Below, piece by piece: positions 20,198-32,439 of a stretch of DNA of 64,000 nt (within the stretch, counting starts at the first letter, position 1; every line of letters begins with the position of its first letter). Where the stretch lies: contig CM036179.1 of NCBI GenBank assembly GCA_020631735.1, forward strand, positions 25,349,063-25,413,062, read 5' to 3'. The notes under the pieces were generated by a model that ran no database searches, was not told the DNA's origin, and was given only the letters and a program-made list of their open reading frames with translations. The DNA comes from Saccharum officinarum (Eukaryota; Streptophyta; Magnoliopsida; Poales; Poaceae). Both the position numbers and the translations under genes were made by a program.

Positions 20198-23100
20198 GGC
20201 CATGTATTGTCTATCCAGGTGGATTCTGGCTCCTCTCTGTAACACGTCTGGTGTTAAGCATGCATTTGGCACTACAAATCATGAGCATGAGCATCATCTT
20301 GCATTCATAATCACATGAAATATAAAGAAAACATTAGTTTGAAACATGCGTAACATAACTCTGAAACATGAATGTTGCATTTGCTTGTTTAAATAAAACT
20401 ATGCCATGATTATATTTGTTAGGGCAATAAACATGTTTGTTGGTAATGCAAATAAGTTAGAAATGTTTAACATGAATTTTGGAGCAAGTTTTGCATTCAA
20501 AAGTTTCTCACAATTTGCTTTAAAAATGATCTAGAAAAATGAGTTTTTGAATTAAAATGAACTTTGAATCTTTATTTCAAAATCTAGTGGGAATTTTAAA
20601 ATGTACCTTTAAGCAAAGTTATAGAGAATCAAATTCTAAACAACTTCTGTTTTGGGGTCAAGATTTGAAAATGCCATTCTCTAGATCAAATTTGAATTTG
20701 GGGGCTATTTGGGTAAAGTTTGATTTGAAAAAAAAGAAAAGAAAAGCTGGTTTTTCGCTTTGTTGGGCCGCGCCCTCCTTTCGGCCCAGCTACCGAAGCC
20801 GACCCAGACTGCTTGCGCCCGCGCCCGCGCCCGCGGCGTCGTCCCGACCGCGTCAGGCCGCGCACGCCGCGTGGCGGCCATGCGCCGGCGAGCTCGCCAC
20901 GCGGCACCGCCGGCCCGCCTTCACCCCGACTGGTCCGCGCCCCTGTCTATTGCCCTCATTCAACTGCCCTGCCTCTTGCTCTCTTTCTCTCTCGCGCAGC
21001 ACCGAGGCGGACACGCCGCCATTGCCGTCGTCACTGAGCTCCACGCACCACCGCTCTGCCACCGCCTCCGCATCACCGTGCGCCGCTTGAGCTCGCGCTC
21101 GTGCCTTGCCTCCCTCTGCTCCTCCCTCGCGCACTGCCTCCGCCGCCGACGAAGCGCAGGTAAGGCCCTCGGGCCATCTTCCTCCTCGCGCCATGGCCGA
21201 AGCTCCGGTGGAGCTCCTGATCCGTGCCGCCAGCGCCACTCTGCCCTTCTCTTCTCCCTCTCGCGCGTGCTCTGCTCCGCCTCGATGCGCTGAGGCTCGA
21301 ACTCGAGCCCAATCCGCCACTCCAGCCTTCTCCACGCCGGAACGCGCTCACGCCGCCGCGCCGCCATGCATGTGGCCATCCTCGCCACCATAGCCTGAAG
21401 CGCCACGAACCCTAGCCACCGCCTCGCCTAGACCTACCAAAGCCCGTGCGCATGCTGTTTCGGCCTCCCTTGGCCAGAGATGTAGCCCGCGCTGCCAAGC
21501 CGCTGCCGCCGTCCGCCTCGTCGCCAGTGAGCCTCCACTGGCGCATCTTTGGGCCAACTGAGGGCACCAATGGGTGCGGCTCGGTGAGACGAGTCTAGGG
21601 GTGCCCACCCCGTCACCGGAAACCCTACCGACGGCGAGGAAACCACCGGTCAGCGTCACCCCTGCCCTGGGTGGCTGACGCGTGGGGTCGGGGTTGACCC
21701 CTGGGCCCGCATGGCAGTGGCTTCGGGGGAAAGGCGTGGGGTGCACTTAGCGTTTTCCATGGCTGATTTTAAAAGGATTTCAGAAATGAATTTTTAGAAA
21801 TTTTGTGAATGCTTTAGAAATTCATATCTTGAGAAATCTAGCTCCAAATTTGTCGAAACAAGTTTTGTTGTGTTCCTCATGAATAGATCTACAGTATAAA
21901 AATGTTGCATGTCAAATTTGTGATACTTTTATATAGGGCTTTATTTAATTCTTGTAATTGCTATTTTCTTAGAAAATGCATAGTAAATCACATGTTGCTC
22001 AGAAAAATATGGTTCTAGTTTTGTTAGTATTCTTTTATGATGTGATTTGCATGAAAAATATATGTCATGCATGTTCTGTAGAAAAATATTGATGTCTAGT
22101 TCAGGTGCCTTTATTGGCTGATTTTTGTTATTTTTGCTAGAGAGAAAAATTAGTATAAAATATGCATATGATAATTTTTGTATAGTGTTTGGTTACTGTG
22201 TTGAACATGGGAAAAATACCAAATCTTTTGTTTGATACTTTTCATACTACAAAATATTTTCATGCTCATTTATCCCCCATAGCTTGTCATTTTTGTGTAG
22301 GCTGTTTTACTTATCCAAACGCCATGAAAAATTTATGGTAGGCTAGCTACATTATGCTAAAGCTACTGTAATTTTCTTAGATTTTTATGAGCAGTATAAA
22401 TATAGGTTACTATTGTAACCTTAGTTTAAAGTGAAATAAAATAATATTTTTTATGCACGATTAGTTTAATGGTGTAACTTTGGTGTATCCTTGAAGCATC
22501 AAATCATTTGCTACTATCACTTGGCATGATAGTATAGTTGTGGTGATGAAGTGTAGTAGCACTTTGTGTAGGGCTACATGTTAGTTAGCGAAAAAGCAAC
22601 GGTGGTTAATAGTAGAAGAGAATGCAGTAGATGACATGTACTCGTGGTACTTGTCCTTGGATGATGTTGACTACTTAGTAGAAAAGTGTTACCTCTATAC
22701 CATCCAATGAATCTAAGTGTGTTCATCTCCATTGCATGCAATCACGATCATCATATACCATCGCATCTGATGCACCACTTGCATATTTGCTTATGCAATT
22801 GCATCATACAAGATCGCATGAGGAAGTGCCGGTAGCAGTGCAAGAGGAGCAGCCCGGAGACGGTCCACAGGAAATCCAGGCACAGGAGGTGCCAGAGGAA
22901 GAAGAGCAAGGAGAGGACCTGCCCGAGTGCGTGGACCATCAACCTAGTTCGTTCGAGCGAGGAAAGCCCCGAGCATTCTAAGTCTCCTACTTTATAAAAG
23001 CAATTCTTTATATATATGAGTTTTATATATTGTTGTATTAAGTTATATGAGTTGAGTGAAACCATTGATGCATTTATTACTATCCTTGCCTACCTTATTA

Positions 23101-26100
23101 CATTCTTACCTTGTTAGGTTTAGGATCGAATAACTGCTTAGCCCTGCTTAGACCGGTAGCGATCGGTGATTTCCTGTCACCTGCAATTATAGGTGGTTAC
23201 TGGAATACTTTAGCTATGAAATGGATGATATCCTGAAAATAACATGTGTTGATGGATAATTGGAGACTGGACGAAAAAGTTAGAGGCAACTAGACAGGAT
23301 TCTAGGGTGCTATTAGTTTTCCGTCTGTGTCGCTCGTCCCTCTTGTCATGTTGAACGCATGCCTCACATTTAGCTAGCCGAATAAAGTACATTTCGACCG
23401 CGAAGCTAGTGGCATTATTCGGGCCGAGATCTACACGGGTGGGCGTACTGGTGCTGAAGGGGGTATAACGGGAACGTGAAGAGTGAGCCCAAGGTGAGTC
23501 CTAGCTATCGGGTGGTCCCTGGATACTGCGGCTCCAGTTTGTCCCGCGACGTTTACCTAGATAGTGTCATTGGTGATCTATAGCTCACTTTAGCGGGTGA
23601 GTGTGGTTTGTGTGAGGAATAAATCACTAGCTGGTTAGAAATCTATTCGAATCGCCATCGCTCCTAGATAGTGAGCACTTGACTCAAGTTACGGCATCGT
23701 AGTAATGATGATGGAACACTGTTGGTTATATGGATGATGTTGGAAATGCTAAATCTAAATTGGTAACTGGATGTTATTGGTTAATCAAGTGATTGCTATA
23801 GTATAGGTTCTTACCTAGCTTGATAGGTTATAATAAAGATGATGCAAAATACTTAAATGGTCCATTATGTTAACTTATTGCTCTTTCGCAAATGAGTCAG
23901 CTAGTCCACTAAAAGAAAGCCTTGCATACTCCTTGGTGTCACTTTATTTTAGTTTAAGATGGGTAAGTCTAGCTGAGTACTTTCTCGTACTTAGGGCGTT
24001 GTTCCCATTGTTGTTGCAGATGGTCATATGTACTACGGTTATTGCATCAACTACCTGTACCCTGCAATGGGCGACAACTAGGACCAAGGGCAATGGTCGC
24101 TCCGTGTATCTTATCTAATGCTTTTGTTGGAAATGGCTATCTCCTGGCACTGTATCTGAACTAAACGTGTGTGTGGTTTTAAAACTATTTGCTTCCACTA
24201 CTTTATTTTGAACTTGGTTTGTAATAACTTTATGTTTTAAACTCTGATGTAACTCATTGTTGTTGCGAACTTTATGTAATATGTGACTGTGGCTACTAAA
24301 CTTGTACGATCTTGGTTTGTATGTTGGTTGGTTTGAAATCCTTCATGGTTTCACAGACTACTAGGTTATACGAGCTTAAGTTTGCTAAATTATCTGCTTC
24401 GGCGGGTGATTTTCTTACTTAATTTCATATAATTGGTCGGTTCTGTTACCCTCTCATACATTCCTTAGTACATCTGTTGCCGCCTCTTTGATTGGTGTTC
24501 AGCAATTGGTCCCACCTGTGCTAGTTCAATTTGCTAATGGTGCTGTGCTACACTGTCATTCCCACATCCTTGATGGTAGCTAGTCTGAGCAAGGTTACTC
24601 GTTTACTACTGATATGAAGATATTGCCATTGTCACCATAAGACATGATCTTGGGTATAGATTGGCTTTCCAGCTTTAGCCTGATGCAGGTTCTACTGTGG
24701 TGCTTTTCGGCAATGCTCTAGACCTTCCCGTGGGGTCTATTGTGCAGTTGTCTCTATTGCAAGAAGCCTCCTCTTCATCCGCTGGTGTGTCTGAGCATTC
24801 TGATATTGCCGCGTTATTGTCAGAATTTGATCAGTTGTTTTAGCCGGCATCAGGACTGCCACCGAGCAGAGACTGTGACCATTTCATACCCCTGATTCTG
24901 GGTGTCCAACCGGTGTTTGTCAGGCCTTATAGCTATGCACCTCTGTTGAAGAATGAGATTAAGCACCAAGTCACCGACATGCTCCAGCAGGGTCTGATCC
25001 AGCATAGTAATAGTTCCTTTGCCTCTCCGGTATTGTTGGTGAAGAAAAAAGATAAGCTAGCGCTTTTGCGTCGACTATCGTCAGTTGAATGCAATCACTG
25101 TCAAAGGAAAATACCCTGTTCCTATCATAGAGGAATTGTTAGATGAGCTGTCTGGGGCTTCCTACTTCACAATATTGGACCTACAAGCCGGATTCCACCA
25201 CATCAGAATGAAGGAGGGCAAATAATATAACACAACGTTTCAGACTCACTTTGGTTAGTTTGAGTTCCATGTCATGTCATTCAGATTGACCGGGGCATCG
25301 AGCACATTTGAGGGCACAATGAACAATACTCTGGCACGTGTCTGCGCAAGTTTGTCCTCGTCTTTTTTGATGACATATTGATATATAGCAATTCCTAGGA
25401 AGAGCATATGACTCATTTATGTATTGTGTTTGAGTTGCTAGCTAAGGATAATTGGAAATTGAAGCTATCCAAATGCTCTTTTGCGTAGACTCAGATATCA
25501 TATTTGGGGCACATCATCAGTTCCCAGGGTATGGGTACCGACCCTGTGAATCTCACTGCCATTACAAACTAGACTCAGCCGACATCTGTCAAGGAACTTA
25601 GATCCTTTTTGGGCCTCGCTGGGTATTATCGTCGCTTCGTGCGTCACTTTGGTCTTATCTCCAAGCCATTGACCAACCTACTGAAGAAGCAAACCATGTT
25701 CATTTGGACACCTAAGCACACATCTGCCTTCAGGCACTCAAGACCGCCTTGTGTCAGTCGCCAGTTTTGGCTTTGCCTAACTTTAGCAAGCCTTTTACAA
25801 TTGAGACCGTCCATCTAATTCTAGAGTCGGAGCAGTCCTCATGCAAGATGGACATCCATTGGCATTTTTCAGCAAGGCGTTGGGCCTGCGGACTCGTGGT
25901 TTATCCACTTATGAAAAGGAGTTCATGGCGATCCTATTAGTAGTACAACAATGGCACTCCTACCTTCAGTTTCAAGAATTTGTCATTCTTACAGACCAAC
26001 GCAGCCTAGCACAATTGAGCAATCAGCGTCTTCACACACATTGGCAGTAATGCGTGTTCACTAAGCTGCTCGGCTTACTGTATAGAATTGTCTATCGCCC

Positions 26101-27586
26101 AGGGACTGCTAATCGAGCGGTCGATGCTCTATCCTGGCACCCGGAGTCTCCAGCTTCTTGTGCTTCTGTCTCTGCCCTGGTGCCGACATGGTCGTCTGTA
26201 GTCCAAGCTAGTTATAGGGATGATGTTTATGCTACTGAGCTCCTATCTAAGTTAGCTGTTGATCATGTAGCAGTGCCTCATTTTTCACTGTAGTCTAGAC
26301 TGTTACGTTACTGCAACCACATTTGGGTGGGCAACGATCATGCCCTACAAACAAGACTGATTGCTGCATTCCACTCCAGTGCTTGGGCTGGTCATGTGTC
26401 TAAAGCAATGCTTTGCTTGGAAGGGTATGAAGACTGCTGTTAAGTTGTTTGTTCAGTCTTGTGCTATTTGCCAACAGTCCAAATATGATCATTCTCGAGC
26501 TCCAGGTTTGCTCTAGCCGCTACCTATTCTGGATTTGGCTTGGCAGGTGATCTCACTTGATTTTGTGGAAGGCCTCCCACTATCTGATACTTACAACTGC
26601 ATGCTCATTGTGGTTGATTTGCTGACTAAGTGTGGTCACCCATTTACTGCCATAGGCCTGGCCAAAGCATTCTTTCACTCTATCTACCGCCTACATGGAT
26701 TGCCAATAACTATTGTTTCTAACCATGACCGTATTTTCACCAATCACTTCTGGACTGAGTTGTTCAAGCTCACCGATGTCAAGCTATGTCACAGCACAAC
26801 CTACCACCCTCAATCGGACGGTCAGACCGAGCACCTGAATCAGTGCCTGGAAACTTATTTGCGCTGTTATGTTCATGCTTGCCCGCTTAAGTGGAGTCAG
26901 TGGTTAACTACTACAGAGTTCAGGTATAATACCTATCTTCATTCAATGATTGGGCGTACCCATTTAAGGTTCTCTATGGTTATCCACCTCGCATGTTGGC
27001 TGTGGACCCCTCCTCGGCTGTTCATTCAAAAGTGTAGACCTGGACAACTACTCACAGTTGGATGGACCAGTTACTCCAGCACCATCTCCACCGAGCTAAA
27101 AATCGTATGAAGAAACAGCTGATCAACATCGCTCCGAGCGCATTTTTGCAGTGGATGATCTAGTTTTCTTGAAGATGCAACCCTATGTTTAGACTTCGCT
27201 AGCTCCCCGGTCTCATCAGAAGTTGGCATTCTAGTTCTTCGGCCCCTTTTGCATTGTGGAGCGTGTTGGAACTATGGTTTATCGTTTGGCCTTGCCAGCT
27301 CATTCATCTATACATCCTATTTTTCACATCTCCCAACTAAAGAAGGTAGTTGGTGCTTCTCATGAGGTAATCCCTTCATTGCTCACTGACTTTGCAGTTC
27401 ATCTTGCTCCCGAGCAGATTGTTTAGTCCCAGGTTATGAGCCATGGCACCAATCAAGTGCAACAAGTACTGGTCAAATAGAACAACCTGTCCACCAAGTT
27501 GGCCACCTGGGAGGACTACGAAGCTCTGCGACAAGAATATCCAAGAGCTACTGCTTGGGGACAAGCAGTATTCCAAGAAGGGGGAG
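20198..27586 (+). pseudogene. Reina pol: protease, RT, RNase H, integrase, chromodomain-like tail; degenerate
   Basis: The protease motif VDSGSS (20217-20234) is cut by the solo LTR at 20238 and continues at 24456, where SLIGVQQL and ILGIDWL follow. Reverse transcriptase: PYSYAPLLKNEIKHQV (from 24928), VLLVKKKDK, a frameshift near 25055, and the catalytic FFDD at 25363-25374. RNase H remnants run from about 25750 to 26050. The integrase core includes DFVEGLP near 26560 and YHPQSDGQTEH near 26800; the second catalytic Asp region reads SNHDRIF where SDRDxxF is usual, so it looks altered. The tail WEDYEALRQEYPRA... near 27505 is a chromodomain-like end that runs into the LTR. At least ten stops or frameshifts make it inactive. 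Confidence 0.85.
20238..24450 (+). mobile_element. Solo LTR (4.2 kb, Tekay-like style) nested in the Reina protease
   Basis: Starts TGTAACACG, ends GTTACC (final A probably mutated to C), and is flanked by an exact 5-bp target duplication CTCTC (20233-20237 and 24451-24455). Its layout parallels the 3.28-kb LTRs at 35319 and 42087 (palindromic TGTNACAC/GTTACA ends, an A-rich run, then a GC-rich block at 20760-21740 open in several frames, then AT-rich DNA), but the sequence is different. No internal region or second LTR is present, so it is the product of LTR-LTR recombination. GC-rich frames at 20557-21746 are antisense/sense mirrors and not genes. Confidence 0.8.
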
Positions 27587-27921
27587 TGTCAGCGACTCAC
27601 CTACTTACCAGGCCGAGGACCATCTTGCTACTACCGAAGAAGGAAGTGATGAAAGTCAGCCCAAGAAGCCAAGGTCCAGAAGGGCGAACCTGAGATACAC
27701 TGGTGATGAATGGGCCATGTAGGTGCTTGCATGCGCAGAAGCGAGGCCTTGCCTTTGTAACTACTTAAGCTGAGCGATTGAGAGAGGGAGGACACTTTGG
27801 AATTGTTAACAAACCTATTATCCTAATACTAAGAACTCATCCGTGCTCCTCCTCCCTATTCTTCTTCCTCAAGCCAACATTTCCCTCTTTGATTTTCCTT
27901 CCTCGCTGTCTGTTCCTCACA
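27587..27921 (+). repeat. Reina-type 3' LTR
   Basis: 335 bases, TGTC...CACA, preceded by the purine tract at 27574-27586. Confidence 0.9.
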
Positions 27922-28090
27922 CTATGCCTCTACGGTGCATTCAGTCCTGGTCCTGGCAGGCCGCAGGCTGGCAGAGCACAGAAATTCAGATCTAAGTGAC
28001 ATCATCAACAGTGAAATCTTCCTATAAACTGTACTATATATACTGCGATGCGTTGCTGGCTTGCTGCTTGGTATAGCTTTGGTAAAAAAC
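27922..28090 (-). promoter_or_regulatory. Displaced upstream flank of PEX7
   Basis: Before the Reina element inserted, this sequence joined 18040 directly. It should therefore contain the ancestral PEX7 promoter or distal 5' UTR, now about 10 kb from the coding region. TATATATA-like sequence lies at 28034-28041. Promoter function is inferred from position only. Confidence 0.45.
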
Positions 28091-29835
28091 AAGAGCGTGT
28101 GCCATTATGAAATATGGTTGTGGCCTATAGACCATTAAAAAGTTCTAATGCACCCTAGTGCCATGGCACTTTATTTTTTTTGCCTTCCAAGCCATTCCGT
28201 TCACCTTCCGTTTGATTTTTGCCATTTGCCAGCCCTAACACGTGGGCCTAGCCAGTAAAAACTTCTAAAATGCCTTTCTCTCATAACCTCATCCTCTACC
28301 TCTTTCTCTTTTCGCCGGGTGGGGCCAAGCTGTTAGCGACTCCAACACCTCCTTCCTCCTCAAGATGAGCAGCACGAGCTGAGGCCTGGTGCCCGCTGCT
28401 TCAGCCGACGTAGAAGGAGCATGGGATGACAACGGGGATGGAGATGGGGATGGCGTCAAGGATCGGTCAGTCTCCATGTCCGTCTCCTTGTCCTAGCTCG
28501 CGCCACCAAACCGGAGGCGCTCGCCATCTGAGCGCATCCCTGCCCGTGCGTCGGTCGCTAGCATGAGCCCTATTCTCGAACACCCGCCATGCTTGCATCT
28601 CACATCGGGTGCTCCGGTGCCACCACGAGCTCGTGCTCACCGTTCTTGGGGCCGACCGCACCGTGCCTGGAGGCCGGCGGCATGCCCCTCGGGGCTAGCC
28701 GAGAGCCACGCCGCACCTTGCGGGATGGCCACATGCTGCCCCCAAGCTGGCCACGAGCTGCGCCTGAGGTCTAGCCATGCCGTGCCTAGGGACCGGCCAC
28801 ACCGCGTCCTGGAGGATGGCCGCGCTGTGGCTAGGGGTCGGCTACGCGTTGCCTTGGGGCTAACCGTGCCTTGCCGAATTCCATGCGCGCAGGCGATGTT
28901 ACGGTAGGGTAGGGCATGACTACGTGTAGGATGATGGGGCAGGGCGTAGCCATGCGCACGGGTGGCGTGGCTGGCACGGCCATGCTCTACCTCCACCGGT
29001 GGAGCTGCCTCCTGTGTTAGGGATATTAAGATGATGACTAAGAGAGGGATGGAAAAATCCAACTGCACATGTTCTTGGCTCTGCGACCATGGTAGACAGT
29101 GGTGACAAGATTAGCCAATACAGCCCCTTCCCTTGATCATTCTCGATGGGATTGTTCCAAAAGCTAGATTTCAACCATAATCCCTCATTGCTACAAGGAA
29201 TCGAAACGAGAAGGCTCGCTCGTGGTGAATTTTCAAAGATGTAGAGGGTGGCCATGGCGGACACGTTCTGGCTTTTATAGCCGGGCATCGCGAGGTAGGG
29301 TAGACACGGGCTTGACCGGTGCTCGCGGTGGCTTCTAGAGCACGGTGGGTCATCCACTTGCGTAGGTAGCGGCGCCGCGGACATGAGTGGCGGGCACCAC
29401 GCTTGCTGTGCAGGGGGAGCTCACCGCCACCATGGATAAGGCCTAGGCTACGGATAACACCCAGGCCCAGATGACGACGTCGTGTGCGGCCGCGGTGCAT
29501 GCCAAGGAATGGAAACCTCGCCTGTGTCTAGCTCGCCCACCTTCTAGAATAGCACTCAAGGGACTCGTCAAGCTATAGGAGAGGTCACACGATGGTAGTA
29601 GCTTTGCTGCCATGCGCCGGGGGAGAGCTCGCTCGCTGCGGCCGATGCAGAGCTCGCCCACGGCGGCTTAGGCGGAGTTGAGCTCACCCACACGCTGGTA
29701 GCGGTGGCCGGGGCACTGGTCGCATTGGCTGGGGATGCCCCCAGCACTGCATTAGGCTCTCGGGCGCCATCGATTCAGTCAGGGCAGCGCTGCTACATGG
29801 AAGAGAAGAAAAAAGAGGAAGGTTTGGTGGCTGAC
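28091..29835. mobile_element. Unclassified GC-rich TE-like region
   Basis: GC-rich DNA with mirror-image open frames on both strands. It contains degenerate repeats of GGCC(A/G)CGC(C/T)GTGCCTNGGG type words (28650-28890) and a leading AT-rich block (TTTTTGCCATTTGCCA) common in grass non-autonomous elements. No conserved domain found. Confidence 0.35.
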
Positions 29836-30640
29836 AAATGGGTCGCACTTGTTGGTGTTTGAAGATCAGCAACCCATCACGGGTGTACCTGGGACGATGT
29901 TCGATGGGCTTCGGCATATGCATAACTCAATGGTAAACGTAGAGACAACGATTTATACTGGTTCAGTCCGCTGGAATAGCATCCCTACATCCAGTTTAGG
30001 TGGAAAGTATATTGCGCCCTGTGCTTGGGGTTTAGACCATGAGGTCTGTTCCTCTTGCCGATCTAGGGAACCTTGCCCTCCTTTATATATCCCTGGAGGC
30101 AAGTCTCCTAGTCGGTTACAATGTAAGAGTCCTAGTAGAATTACAGGATAGGAATGTTACTAGGATTACATATGGAGAATCCTAATCGAACTAGATCTTC
30201 TCCCTTCCTTACGGGATACCCTGGGGGCCATGCACCGACAAGCCCCTAAGCACTGTATGGTTGATTTGGAAGCCTTCTTGTTCCTCCAGGTCTTGCCGAG
30301 TAGAAACAAGCTTCGTCCGAGTGCTTTCTTGAGACAAACCTTGTAGTGCTTCTTGAGATCTTCTAGTGGTGTGCACTTTTTAGAAAGTGCACTCACTGAG
30401 TGTAGCCCTCCAAGCCTCTTGTTGTTTGGAACAAAGAGTTGGAGGGCCTTGTCTGCAATTCCTTTTTGAAGAAATTTGAATGCATCCTCTGAGGATATGT
30501 ATCCCGCAGCCTCTGAGCTTAAAGCCAACTACTCGAAGTTGACTATAGGATCTTTGTAGATGTCCTAAGGGTGCAGCCGAGTAATCCCCCGAAGACAATG
30601 ATCAATGACCGCTTATCGCCAAGTGGTTCAATGCTTGTAA
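29836..30640. mobile_element. Unclassified TE-like segment
   Basis: Contains CGATTTATACTGGTTCAG, TTATATATCCCTGG and GATACCCTGGGGGCCATGCA boxes, which recur in high-copy grass elements as I remember them. No transposase or LTR pair is visible here. The class is undetermined. Confidence 0.3.
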
Positions 30641-30665
30641 ATTTTGTCTTCCACCCTTGATTTTG

Positions 30666-30773
30666 ATCCCTCGAGCGTAGTCAGAGTGAAACCAAGTAAG
30701 CCATGATAATGGCCGAGTCCTCGAGCATAGTCAGAGTGAAGCCGAGTAAGCCGTGACAATGGCCGAGCCCACG
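30666..30773. repeat. ~52-bp direct tandem repeat
   Basis: TCGAGCGTAGTCAGAGTGAA...GATAATGGCCGAGTCC is followed directly by TCGAGCATAGTCAGAGTGAA...GACAATGGCCGAGCCC, with a few substitutions. Confidence 0.8.
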
Positions 30774-31589
30774 AACTTAGTGCCGACTAAGTTGTGGAGG
30801 CGGAAAAGCCTGATCAAAGTGGCGGAAGCAAGCCAGCGCGGTGGCCGAGTAAGCAGCTCTCAAGAGTGTACCTCACCCAGCGGCGTGGTGGAGATTTGGT
30901 CCGCTGCAAGGTAAACATAGAAATATGTTGTAGTTATTGATATTCAGGATATCAAGTCGGGAGCGGGTCTTGGTAATATAAGATGAAGGGATGTAAAATA
31001 ACAAGTCGGGAGCGGATCCCATCATTATGAAATGTATGTAAAAATATTTTCGCGTCTTGTTCTTGCTAGGCTGTATAAATTCCCTGAGTAGTTGACCCCG
31101 TATTTGTAAGCGCTTGTATCTCTGGCGTATGGTCGTGAGGTTCATGACCATAACCATGTGAGCCGTGTGAGTAAACAGTGCGTCACAAATGTGAGTTCGT
31201 ACTACTCAAGGATTTTTACAACCGTTAAGAGGAGACTAGAGTAGTCGGCGCTGCGCGAAAAAGGAGAATGCGCGTGGAGCACATGTTATAAACCCGTTAG
31301 GTGTAGTCCCAACTATAAGCTCGGAGCTGTATGAGCAATTGAGAACACAAGTATGGTATGGCCGTGGAGGCACATGAATAATATCCGAAGATATATAAAA
31401 GTTAGGGTCTGTCTACTCATATGTCGGGTGAAATATGTCAAGGATTCACCCAGGTGAGACAAGACAAAAATCACCCAAATTTGCATAGGAACCTGATTTG
31501 GGTGAAATATAGAGAACTCTCACCCAAATTCTACAAACCAGAAGATGAAGATCTAAAGGTCTAGAAAAATAACAAAAAACAAATTACAA
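30774..31589. other. Repetitive intergenic DNA, no gene
   Basis: A 20-base phrase (AGTCGGGAGCGG and neighbours) occurs twice (30954-30966, 31003-31015). At 31450-31530 TCACCCAAATT and its inverse ATTTGGGTGA alternate, forming a small inverted-repeat cluster that may mark a transposon border. Confidence 0.4.
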
Positions 31590-31985
31590 AACAAATTATG
31601 TCTATGGATGGAAAATTTGAAGATCACAAATTTGAAGACAAAAAACAAAAATTTTAAATCTAAAATTTACAAATCTTTTGCATGGAAGGAAAATTTAAGG
31701 ATTAAGAATTTGAACAAAAAAAACAGATTTCAAATCTAATTTAAAAATCTTTTCTATGGAAGGAAAATTTTAAGATTACCAACTTGAACAGAAAAAACAC
31801 AGATTTCAAATCTAAAGTTTAAAAATCTTTTCTATGGAAGGAAATTTTGAAGATTAACAATTTGAACAGAAAAAAGATAGATTTCAAATCTAAAATTTCC
31901 AAATCATTTCTATGGAAGGAAAATTTGAATATTACCAACTTGAATAGAAAGAAAACACAGATTTCAAATCTAAAATTTACAAATA
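31590..31985. repeat. AT-rich tandem array, ~72-bp period, about five copies
   Basis: Each unit reads roughly (T)CTATGGAAGGAAAATTT, GA(A/T)TTNCAANTTGAA, CAGA, then AATTTCAAATCTAAAATTTA. Copies differ by small indels and substitutions. It is non-coding. It sits at the left side of the AT-rich complex and could be a subterminal repeat block of a Mutator-like element. Confidence 0.8.
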
Positions 31986-32439
31986 GAACACTTTACACCA
32001 CAAACTAGAACCTATTTATACCAACAAATAGAACGCTTTCACCACCCACACAAGAAATTTACATTGCAACATTCGTTGTAAAAAATGTATTGAGGGACTG
32101 TAATAAAAGACTAAATGAACTATAATTATAAGGAAACACTGAACAAGTGGCTGGAATTAAGATGATATGTACAAGCAAGAAATAATTTGAACAAAGAACT
32201 GAAATAAAAACCTGTACAATAAATAAGCAAACATATTGAAAGAAACACAACAGATATAATAAGAATACACCAACTTAAAGGGTACATATTGAATACAAAA
32301 AGCACAAGTTTAGATAAACATGACATACTATTAAGAGTTCATTACTTGACTAATTTATCAACTTAAAGAGTTTAACTACTACTTGCCATTACATTGCCAC
32401 ATAAAAGTTCATATAACCAAATACTTCAACAAAGTTGAA
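31986..32439. other. AT-rich, no gene
   Basis: Only short low-complexity frames. Nothing else seen. Confidence 0.5.

Larger units (their letters stand above)
18041..27921 (+). mobile_element. Reina-type Ty3/gypsy chromovirus, degenerate, split by a solo LTR
   Basis: Two similar LTRs (18041-18373 and 27587-27921) begin TGTCAGCGACTCACC and end TCCTCACA. Inside are an initiator-Met-type primer-binding site, gag, protease, reverse transcriptase, RNase H, integrase and a chromodomain-like tail, with a purine tract (AAGAAGGGGGAG) before the 3' LTR. Flanking pentamers CTGTG (18036-18040) and CTATG (27922-27926) are a decayed target duplication. Without the nested LTR it is about 5.66 kb, the size and LTR length of the Reina clade. 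By eye the LTRs differ at roughly 9% of sites, mostly transitions, so the insertion is old. All coding regions contain stops and frameshifts. Confidence 0.9.

Noticed and set aside
20557..21746. Several GC-rich frames in the solo LTR
   Set aside because: Low-complexity Ala/Arg/Pro frames on both strands, in the same place as the GC island of the other giant LTRs.
28563..29068. Frames of 114-143 codons
   Set aside because: They are produced by degenerate GC-rich repeats and occur on both strands; no domain seen.
31590..31985. CRISPR-like array
   Set aside because: The units are diverged and contiguous without unique spacers, and the genome is eukaryotic.
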